Positions 1-4,182 of a DNA stretch of 6,679 nt are shown here, one piece after another. This DNA comes from CAWVWD01 sp045106825 (GTDB taxonomy: Bacteria; Bacteroidota; Bacteroidia; Chitinophagales; Saprospiraceae). The DNA lies in assembly GCA_045106825.1 (NCBI GenBank), contig JBGCFH010000085.1, positions 1-6,679 of the forward strand, in the 5' to 3' direction. The notes under the pieces are model-generated. The model saw only the letters and a list, made by a program, of their open reading frames with translations. It ran no database searches and was not told the origin of the DNA. The number at the start of each line of letters is the position of its first letter. Position 1 is the stretch's first letter. The translations under genes and the position numbers were made by a program.

Positions 1-1
1 T

Positions 2-253
2 GATTGTCATAAAGCTTTAATGATTTATAGACATGAATACTACGGTATTGATATGGACGAAAATGGAGACGATACCGCAGGAAAAGCTGAAATAATACTA
101 ACAGCGTCAAGGGACTACGGTACGGGAACTGTAAAAGTAGGTTTTGAACAATCAACAGCAAGTTTTAAAAATCTATTTGAAGGTAGTTTAACTTCTGACA
201 ATAGCCAAAATTTTCCAATGAATAAGAATGATAATTTTGATGAAATGTTTTAA
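2..253 (+). CDS. dnaB: Replicative DNA helicase DnaB, C-terminal end (partial)
   Basis: This is the 3' end of a gene whose frame is open to the left edge (first codons read D-C-H-K-A-L), so the start lies outside the window. The 83 visible residues resemble the C-terminus of the RecA-like domain of DnaB helicases. They show the YRHEYYGID segment, an acidic linker, then GKAEIIL followed by an Arg-containing turn and GTVKVGF, ending in a disordered acidic tail. DnaB is the hexameric ATP-driven helicase at the replication fork; phage copies load at the phage origin. The usual AKxRNG stretch reads TASRDYG here: the arginine (the family's arginine finger) is kept but the lysine two residues before it is lost. 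It sits 13 bases upstream of the next small gene, so it probably heads or belongs to the early operon. Family identification is from remembered consensus. Confidence 0.85.
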   Translation, partial: DCHKALMIYRHEYYGIDMDENGDDTAGKAEIILTASRDYGTGTVKVGFEQSTASFKNLFEGSLTSDNSQNFPMNKNDNFDEMF

Positions 254-266
254 AAAATAAAAACTC

Positions 267-491
267 ATGCAAAACTTAACATCAGTACAAAGACGCTTAC
301 TAAGCTTTTTAGAACAAGGAAAAGAAGTTAGTAAATTAGGCAACAAATTTTACATTGAAGATTCTTCCACAATTACAAAAACTTTTGATATTTCCGTATC
401 ATCATTTAACCGATTAATTCAAAACGGAATAGTTAAAATTGTCTCAGGTGGAAAAATTATTTTAAATCAATCATTAACCAATGATTATTAA
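267..491 (+). CDS. Small phage protein, possible winged-helix fold
   Basis: A 74-aa ORF starts 13 bases after the helicase stop, with an A-rich leader typical of Bacteroidota starts. I do not recognise the family. The protein begins with an amphipathic helix (TSVQRRLLSFLEQG), has a short strand-like part, then SVSSFNRLIQNGIVKI and GGKIILN. A helix with a Ser-x-x-Ser-Phe-x-x-Leu pattern followed by two strands is how many small winged-helix phage proteins look, so DNA binding is possible, but this is inference from pattern only. The end overlaps the next small ORF by 11 bases, which supports co-translation. It is probably part of the early operon behind dnaB. Confidence 0.6.
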   Translation: MQNLTSVQRRLLSFLEQGKEVSKLGNKFYIEDSSTITKTFDISVSSFNRLIQNGIVKIVSGGKIILNQSLTNDY

Positions 492-612
492 ACATCTTCC
501 AACAGGAAAAACACATCAGATAAAAAGACAACAGGAAAACAAAATAGGGTTGTGGTATTTATCAAAAAAAAATGTGTGGATTTGGGCAGAAGATTGTATG
601 ATAGTTGAATAA
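481..612 (+). CDS. 43-aa hypothetical protein
   Basis: A short ORF begins inside the last codons of the preceding gene (11-base overlap) and ends 9 bases before the next one, so it fills what would otherwise be a 130-base gap in a dense operon. The protein starts MIIKHLPTGKTHQIK, is basic in the first half and has three tryptophans in the second (GLWYL, VWIWAEDC), ending in an acidic MIVE. The Trp/Tyr-rich, strand-like second half suggests a small beta fold, but no family is recognised. Support is its position, the overlapping start and the non-random composition; its length makes it easy for gene finders to miss. Confidence 0.5.
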   Translation: MIIKHLPTGKTHQIKRQQENKIGLWYLSKKNVWIWAEDCMIVE

Positions 613-621
613 CTTACAAAT

Positions 622-1032
622 ATGAGAAAAGGAAAAAGATACATTCCGCAAAAACTAAGAAGTTACAAACCACCTAAACAGGTAAAACTACCTGTCAGAA
701 AAAACCTAAACAAAGACAAAGGTAAAACGGCTTATTTTCGTGAAACACTTTTATTGTTGTCACAGACTACGATGTTTCAAGCAGAACAATTGTTAAGTTG
801 TGATATTTCAATACATGAACGTTTAGTAGTTCAGAAAATGAAAAATGATGTAGATAAGTTGACGACTGGAATTGTGGAGCAGTTATCTGAAGAGTATCAA
901 GATATGCATTATGAACGCTCTCATTTCTTGAATGAAATGATGAAACTTTGTACTTTAATACCACCGCAATATTATGAAAAAATGCAAGGTTGGACAGTTG
1001 AAAAAATTGAAAATTTAAACGGTATCAAATAA
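622..1032 (+). CDS. Basic hypothetical phage protein, 136 aa
   Basis: No family is recognised. The first 37 residues are strongly basic and proline-containing (RKGKRYIPQKL, KPPKQVKLP), suggesting a flexible nucleic-acid- or protein-binding tail. Residues about 38-125 look helical, with heptad-like leucines around RETLLLLSQ and IVEQLSEEYQDM. The protein ends KIENLNGIK, and exactly this C-terminus and its stop codon are repeated at the DNA level at the end of the next gene (see repeats at 1001 and 1269). Start is the first ATG in a TTACAAAT-ATG context, 9 bases after the previous stop. Being in the early operon between helicase and MazG-like genes, it is more likely a replication or accessory protein than a virion protein; function unknown. 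Confidence 0.6.
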   Translation: MRKGKRYIPQKLRSYKPPKQVKLPVRKNLNKDKGKTAYFRETLLLLSQTTMFQAEQLLSCDISIHERLVVQKMKNDVDKLTTGIVEQLSEEYQDMHYERSHFLNEMMKLCTLIPPQYYEKMQGWTVEKIENLNGIK

Positions 1033-1047
1033 ATAAAATATGAAATT
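1001..1047 (+). repeat. Gene-junction repeat, copy A
   Basis: Positions 1001-1032 are identical to 1269-1300 (32 bases, ending on the TAA stop of each gene). Positions 1010-1047 also match 1484-1521 at 32 of 38 bases, in two exact blocks of 11 and 21 around a 6-base difference. The second block runs through the leader and the first codons (ATGAAATT) of the next gene. Copy A therefore carries both halves: the end of one gene and the start of the next. Confidence 0.85.
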
Positions 1048-1300
1048 TTGGAATACTGACAAAAAAAAAATTAGGTATTATCAATATTCATTCACTTTTG
1101 TAAAAAAGAAAAAACGGTATTATAACAATGGTATTTGTGAGGAGTTTTCTACATTTTTTAATACTTACAAAGCGTGTATTGAATTAGAAGAAAGATTAAA
1201 TTTAAATAAAAATTCGGTTTGTATATTGAACTGGCAAGAAATTACTTTTAAAGAATTTTCACAAATCAAAAAAATTGAAAATTTAAACGGTATCAAATAA
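1040..1300 (+). CDS. Small hypothetical phage protein, 86 aa
   Basis: A Lys/Tyr-rich 86-aa protein starting MKFWNTDKKKIRYYQYSFTF. The layout, with an N-terminal strand pair rich in Tyr/Phe, a central helix (FNTYKACIELEERLN) and a C-terminal strand with VCILNWQEITFKEF, resembles small alpha/beta proteins often seen in Bacteroidota phages, but I cannot assign a named family. The last nine residues, KIENLNGIK, are identical to those of the gene before it because of a 32-bp DNA repeat, so that C-terminus may be a recombination-derived tail rather than a functional one. Its stop codon shares an A with the start of the next gene (TAATG), indicating translational coupling. Confidence 0.6.
   Translation: MKFWNTDKKKIRYYQYSFTFVKKKKRYYNNGICEEFSTFFNTYKACIELEERLNLNKNSVCILNWQEITFKEFSQIKKIENLNGIK
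1269..1300 (+). repeat. Gene-junction repeat, copy B
   Basis: An exact 32-base copy of 1001-1032, in frame with the end of its host gene and ending at its stop codon. The match stops exactly at the stop codon: the bases that follow differ (TGGCTT versus ATAAAA). The distance between copies is 268 bases, about the length of the gene between them. Confidence 0.9.
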
Positions 1301-1485
1301 TGGCTTTACACAAAAATTATTCAGTCGTTTGTCCACATTGTGAGGATAGAAACTATGTAGAAATAAGCTTATGTTTAGACATTGGATTTAATGATGATGC
1401 AGACAGTTGTCAATGTGGTAATTGTAATAATTATTTTGAAATTGAATATTCTGTAGAAATTATTATTAATACTAATATTCCTTAA
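1300..1485 (+). CDS. Small zinc-ribbon-like protein, 61 aa
   Basis: Two zinc knuckles are visible: C11-P-H-C14 and C39-G-N-C42, with an extra Cys at 37. Four cysteines in two CxxC pairs about 24 residues apart is the classic zinc-ribbon ligand set, so the protein probably folds around one zinc ion. Such ribbons in small phage proteins usually bind nucleic acid or host proteins; which one cannot be said. The segment between the knuckles is acidic, and the tail after residue 43 is strand-like (YFEIEYSVEIIIN). The ATG overlaps the previous stop (TAATG at 1298-1302), so translation is probably coupled to the 86-aa gene. Confidence 0.65.
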   Translation: MALHKNYSVVCPHCEDRNYVEISLCLDIGFNDDADSCQCGNCNNYFEIEYSVEIIINTNIP

Positions 1486-1521
1486 AATTTAAACACATCA
1501 AAATAAATAAAATATGAAATT
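1484..1521 (+). repeat. Gene-junction repeat, copy C (imperfect)
   Basis: It matches 1010-1047 at 32 of 38 positions: 11 exact bases, a 6-base difference, then 21 exact bases that include the leader and the first codons of the MazG-like gene. The MazG-like gene and the 86-aa gene thus share an identical translation-start cassette (AAATAAATAAAATATGAAATT split across leader and start). The shared leader may simply be a favoured A-rich ribosome-binding context, but identity reaching into the codons argues for common descent. Confidence 0.75.
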
Positions 1522-1813
1522 CGAGAATTTACAAAAAGAAGTGATTGAGTGGGCAGAAAAAAAAGACCTACTAAAATTGGAAAATGCACCAAAACAATTT
1601 ATGAAGTTTGCAGAGGAAAGTGGCGAATTGTCAAAAGCAATTTTAAAAAACAATCATCTTGAAGCGGTTGATGGTTTTGGTGATGTTTTAGTAACATTGA
1701 TAATTTTGTCGGAACAATTAGGATATGATTTGACGGAATGTTTAGAGGTTGCTTATAATGAAATTAAAAACCGTGAAGGTGAAACGGTGAATGGAATTTT
1801 TATTAAAAAATAA
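1514..1813 (+). CDS. MazG-like nucleotide pyrophosphohydrolase
   Basis: A 99-aa all-helical protein with the MazG signature: E34-E-S-G-E38 (EExxE), then E50-A-V-D53 and G-D57-V-L, which together form the Mg-binding acidic cluster of MazG-type enzymes. A preceding helix ends in KFAEESGELSKAI, as is usual. These enzymes hydrolyse nucleoside triphosphates to monophosphates plus pyrophosphate. Single-domain phage versions are commonly linked to cleaning or rebalancing the nucleotide pool, and an effect on host (p)ppGpp signalling has been proposed for some. At about 100 residues it has the usual length for a one-domain member. It is the last gene of the early plus-strand run and is followed after 38 bases by a strong terminator. 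Substrate cannot be told from sequence. Confidence 0.85.
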   Translation: MKFENLQKEVIEWAEKKDLLKLENAPKQFMKFAEESGELSKAILKNNHLEAVDGFGDVLVTLIILSEQLGYDLTECLEVAYNEIKNREGETVNGIFIKK

Positions 1814-1851
1814 TTTCTTACTATTCAAGACTTGTAAGACTTGTTAATAAC

Positions 1852-1887
1852 AAAGGGTTTCCAATTAGTTTTGGAAACCCTTTTTTT
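1852..1887 (+). terminator. Intrinsic terminator after the early operon
   Basis: A perfect 11-bp stem pairs AAAGGGTTTCC (1852-1862) with GGAAACCCTTT (1873-1883) around a 10-base loop. The right arm merges into a run of seven T at 1881-1887. This is a textbook plus-strand Rho-independent terminator closing the transcript that ends with the MazG-like gene. On the minus strand the stem is followed by TTTGTTATT, a weaker U-tract, so it may also slow transcripts arriving from the convergent integrase/HTH operon. Confidence 0.9.
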
Positions 1888-2137
1888 AATTAAAACCTGC
1901 TAAAATCTCTTTTCGACTGACATATGGTTTACCTGACTTTGAATAATGTTTCTTATATAAACCGTCGTTTACATGACGAGTTAAAGTTTCCTTTTTTATA
2001 TCCAAAAGCTTTGCACCTTCATCGTAGGAAAGTAAATCTTTGGGTTCTTCCTTTGGAATCTTATCTATAACAACCTTAATTAATCGCTTAATTAGTTCGT
2101 CTAAATCTTTTTCCTTTATAAATAATACTTTATCCAT
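1886..2137 (-). CDS. Helix-turn-helix protein, putative excisionase/regulator
   Basis: 83 aa when started at the ATG at 2137. The frame extends three codons to a TTG at 2146, but ATG is preferred. Residues 1-32 form a charged amphipathic helix (DLDELIKRLIKVVIDKI). Residues 35-80 match the HTH_17/excisionase-like winged-helix pattern: LLSYDEGAKLLDIKKETLTRHVNDGL, followed by a basic wing (KKHYSKSGKPY) and VSRKEIL. Proteins of this type in Bacteroidota mobile elements bind DNA and often act as directionality factors beside integrases. Here it lies 52 bases downstream of the integrase stop on the same strand, so it is probably co-transcribed with it. An inverted repeat just before its start may be an operator. 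A plain transcription regulator is the alternative. Confidence 0.75.
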   Translation of the reverse strand: MDKVLFIKEKDLDELIKRLIKVVIDKIPKEEPKDLLSYDEGAKLLDIKKETLTRHVNDGLYKKHYSKSGKPYVSRKEILAGFN

Positions 2138-2142
2138 TCGTA

Positions 2143-2166
2143 CCAATTTTAAAGTTAAAAAATTGG
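2143..2166. promoter_or_regulatory. Inverted repeat before the HTH gene
   Basis: Perfect 8-bp arms CCAATTTT (2143-2150) and AAAATTGG (2159-2166) surround an 8-base spacer. The element lies between the integrase stop and the HTH start, 5 bases upstream of the chosen ATG. It could be a dimer operator for the HTH protein or a small RNA hairpin affecting its translation. It has no T-run in position to act as a terminator. Confidence 0.5.
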
Positions 2167-2189
2167 CTTGTTTGAATATTTGGAGGTTA

Positions 2190-3425
2190 TTAAATTACTT
2201 TTAGTTTCGCAACTGATCTACTAATATTTACAGCATTTTCCACCGCTTTCTGCTTATCGTATTTTGAGAATGAGACAGACGATTTATGACCTGTCATTTT
2301 TTTAATTTCATTTTCAGAATAACCTTTGTTCAGTAGGGTAGTGACAAATGTCCGCCTTGCCGTATGAGGTGAAACACGTTCGTATAAATGACGTTTTGCG
2401 GTTGTTTTTTGTTTTTTCCAAATCGTTTCAGTAGTAATCCTGTTCAATCCTGCCTTTTTACATATATCTTTAATCAATGGATTTATATAATTAATTTTAC
2501 GTTTTGTCAAAGTAGGTAATTCGCCATCGTAACTGTTCAATATTTTACCAACAAACGGAAAAATATTCGTAGGAATCGCACAAATAACGCTTGTCTTTTG
2601 CGTACTAATTACAAACATTTCTTGTTCTTCAATCGTCTGTATATTTGATTTTTGGATTTTATTCCAATCACCAATACGTAATCCTGTAAAACAGGCTAAT
2701 AAAAATCGGTTCTTAATTTCCTGTACAATTTCAATATTATATCCTAAATGTTTTTCAGTAATTTGATAATCATATAATATTCGTAAATCTTTCATTTCCA
2801 ATGCCACATGATTCGTATTAGTTTTAAACTTTCGTATAATTGAGGTTTTACTATTTTTCGTAATTCCTTCCTCAATTGCCAAAGTCCAAACCCTTTTAAA
2901 TTCCGTCAAGACTTTGTTAACTGATGTTCTATAAAAATCAAGATTAAATAAATAATCACAAAAATCATTATAAAAATTAACGTCTATATCTTCAAAAGTA
3001 GCTGTATCATTAAACCGTTCAATATGCATCAATACACGTGGCAAACCTGCCTTATTGGTTTTACCTTTTAGTCTATTATGTACTATTTTAGTAAAACCCA
3101 ATATTGTCATGTCGTCCTCAGATTTTGCGTTAAATCGCTTATCTAAAGCCCTCTTAGCCTTATACTTTGTAAACCGTTCACCATTCATTTTCATATCTAA
3201 AAGAATGGTTTGTAATTCTAATTTATACAATTCTAATTGTTCATTCGACTTTTTAGAAATTGCGTTTTTACCTTTAAAACAATAATTTTTAAAGTCCCAT
3301 TTTTTTACAGAAGCGTACAAACCAACAGGATAAACAAGTGGTTTAGACTTGTCCTGGTATATCATATATACGGGCGTTTTGCCTTTGCTTTTAGTATTTC
3401 TTAAATTAAATCTAATTTTTCCCAT
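2190..3425 (-). CDS. int: Tyrosine recombinase (phage integrase)
   Basis: 411 aa from the ATG at 3425. The frame is open to an ATG at 3494, but MGKIRFNLRNTKSKGKTPVYM is how Bacteroidetes-type integrases normally begin, so the shorter start is chosen. In order: an N-terminal arm-binding domain (about 1-90, with LVYPVGLYASVKKWDF), a SAM-like core-binding domain (about 100-195), and the catalytic domain. Catalytic residues in 411-aa numbering are R250 (TGLRIGD), K277 (STQKTS), H354-x-x-R357 (PHTARRTF), H380 (TGHKS) and the nucleophile Y389 (FSKYDK). All are present, so it should be active. It integrates the phage genome into the host chromosome by site-specific recombination. It is transcribed away from the packaging operon, with the HTH/excisionase-like gene behind it. 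A near-consensus -7 site (CATATTTG) lies about 50 bases upstream of the start, without a convincing -33 TTG. Confidence 0.95.
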   Translation of the reverse strand: MGKIRFNLRNTKSKGKTPVYMIYQDKSKPLVYPVGLYASVKKWDFKNYCFKGKNAISKKSNEQLELYKLELQTILLDMKMNGERFTKYKAKRALDKRFNAKSEDDMTILGFTKIVHNRLKGKTNKAGLPRVLMHIERFNDTATFEDIDVNFYNDFCDYLFNLDFYRTSVNKVLTEFKRVWTLAIEEGITKNSKTSIIRKFKTNTNHVALEMKDLRILYDYQITEKHLGYNIEIVQEIKNRFLLACFTGLRIGDWNKIQKSNIQTIEEQEMFVISTQKTSVICAIPTNIFPFVGKILNSYDGELPTLTKRKINYINPLIKDICKKAGLNRITTETIWKKQKTTAKRHLYERVSPHTARRTFVTTLLNKGYSENEIKKMTGHKSSVSFSKYDKQKAVENAVNISRSVAKLKVI

Positions 3426-3481
3426 ATTTGCATCGTTGTTAAATGGTTGTTGCTTCTGATGCTTTAAAATACGCAAATATG
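3423..3481 (-). promoter_or_regulatory. Inverted repeat spanning the integrase start
   Basis: CATATTTGC at 3423-3431 is the exact reverse complement of GCAAATATG at 3473-3481. The near arm contains the integrase start codon; the far arm contains a -7-like CATATTTG read on the minus strand. If the transcript begins upstream of 3481, the 9-bp helix would bury the start codon. If the far arm is the promoter itself, the two arms are better read as paired protein-binding sites. Confidence 0.4.
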
Positions 3482-3520
3482 CACAAAAAAACATAAACGA
3501 TTATTTGATAAGCTGTATTT

Positions 3521-3549
3521 TATGTGTTTTTATGTGTTTTTATGTGTTT
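3521..3549 (+). repeat. Tandem 10-bp repeats, possible integrase arm sites
   Basis: TATGTGTTTT is repeated nearly three times head to tail (3521-3530, 3531-3540, 3541-3549). A near-inverted copy, CATAAAACAC, lies at 3580-3589. The 10-bp period places each unit on the same face of the helix. Lying about 100 bases upstream of the integrase start, the cluster fits the arm-type sites found in attP regions. Binding by a repressor is the alternative. A crossover core cannot be identified from this sequence alone. Confidence 0.5.
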
Positions 3550-3619
3550 GAAGAGGATTAGTAAGGACTATAAAAAACTCATAAAACACTTATTTTTAAC
3601 CTATCTAAATATTCCGTTG

Positions 3620-3650
3620 TTGAAAATCATATAAAAAGGCTGTATTTTTG
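3620..3650 (+). promoter_or_regulatory. Promoter of the packaging/head operon
   Basis: TTG at 3620-3622, a 20-base spacer, then TATTTTTG at 3643-3650 fits the Bacteroidota housekeeping promoter (TTG, about 19-21 bases, TAnnTTTG). A second TTG at 3617 is an alternative with a 23-base spacer. Transcription should begin near 3656, leaving a leader of about 35 bases before terS. A promoter readable by the host sigma factor right before terminase implies that late genes do not strictly need a phage sigma factor. Confidence 0.75.
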
Positions 3651-3690
3651 AATTATGCTTATGAATTGATAAGTGTAAAAACGGCTGTAT

Positions 3691-4182
3691 ATGAGTAGAA
3701 AAAAATCAACAACACAAAAGGAAAAGGAAGGCACTTTGAAACCTTCACGAAATGTAGTGGATAAAACTGCACCTTTGAAACGATGGATAAAAGCACCGAT
3801 TAAATTAAATGACAATGCAAAGGTAATCTATACAGCAGTATTGGGAATGTTGATTAAAAATGAAGTTGCAACGGCTTTAGATACTTACTCTGTGGCAATG
3901 TTTGCGTTTTGGTTAGAAGTTTTTGAAAATGTAAGTAGTAATGCAAAAACTGATACGAGAAGTAAATCAAAATGGATTCAAGAATTTAAAGGCGGTTCTA
4001 CGAATATTACTGGTTATTTTACTGCCATAGAAAAGTCTGATGCTAAAGTGCAGTCATATATGAAAAAATTAGGATTATCTATTAAAGATAGACAAATGAT
4101 AACGGCATTCATGGAAAATAAAGGTGAGAATGAAGAAGATTCTTATGATATGATGTTAAGAAAAATTGCGGAAGCTGAATAG
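3691..4182 (+). CDS. terS: Phage terminase small subunit, P27 family
   Basis: 163 aa. The N-terminus is basic and disordered (SRKKSTTQKEKEG). Then comes the helical core: APIKLNDNAKVIYTAVLGML, a central helix pair (TALDTYSVAMFAFWLEVFENV), a spacer (FKGGSTNITGYFTAIEKSDAKVQSY) and the closing MKKLGLSIKDRQMITAF, the pattern of P27-type small terminases. The C-terminus is acidic. TerS recognises the phage DNA and regulates the TerL motor during packaging. Support comes from this pattern plus the strict neighbourhood: its TAG directly precedes the ATG of TerL with no gap, and a consensus promoter stands just upstream. Length is usual for the family. The start is the first ATG after the promoter leader. 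Confidence 0.85.
   Translation: MSRKKSTTQKEKEGTLKPSRNVVDKTAPLKRWIKAPIKLNDNAKVIYTAVLGMLIKNEVATALDTYSVAMFAFWLEVFENVSSNAKTDTRSKSKWIQEFKGGSTNITGYFTAIEKSDAKVQSYMKKLGLSIKDRQMITAFMENKGENEEDSYDMMLRKIAEAE

Larger units (their letters stand above)
3512..3690 (+). repeat. Three copies of GCTGTAT in the int-terS intergenic region
   Basis: GCTGTAT occurs at 3512-3518, 3639-3645 and 3684-3690. The first two share GCTGTATTTT. The last two extend left to GGCTGTAT with an A-run before it (AAAAAGGCTGTAT and AAAAACGGCTGTAT). The middle copy overlaps the left part of the promoter -7 element and the last abuts the terS ATG. These positions suit binding sites for a regulator of the late operon, although a short motif can recur by chance. 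Confidence 0.45.

Noticed and set aside
232..239. TAATTTTG, a -7-like element at the end of dnaB
   Set aside because: There is no TTG at a suitable distance upstream, and it lies in coding sequence of an AT-rich genome where such octamers occur by chance.
767..964. Minus-strand ORF inside the 136-aa gene
   Set aside because: It lies entirely antisense to a plausible plus-strand operon gene, has no promoter match, and its protein shows no family pattern.
1701..1708. TAATTTTG with a TTG 21 bases upstream inside the MazG-like gene
   Set aside because: It would transcribe only the end of the gene and run into the strong terminator at 1852; no plus-strand gene lies beyond for 1.8 kb.
1866..1873. 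TAGTTTTG in the terminator loop as a promoter
   Set aside because: It is explained by the hairpin itself, and there is no plus-strand gene to drive downstream before the integrase antisense region.
3055..3285. Plus-strand ORF inside the integrase gene
   Set aside because: It is antisense to the well-supported integrase coding sequence; treated as a shadow of that gene.
3426..3494. 23-residue N-terminal extension of the integrase from the ATG at 3494
   Set aside because: The extension has no resemblance to integrase N-termini, while the sequence from the ATG at 3425 begins exactly like the arm-binding domain; the upstream region carries a promoter-like element instead.
3521..3549. CRISPR array
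   Set aside because: The units are 10 bp, directly adjacent without spacers, and there are no cas genes; they are simple tandem repeats.
3627..3815. Minus-strand ORF across the late promoter and terS start
   Set aside because: It overlaps a consensus promoter and the terS N-terminus, and the Phe-rich translation is what AT-rich antisense DNA gives.
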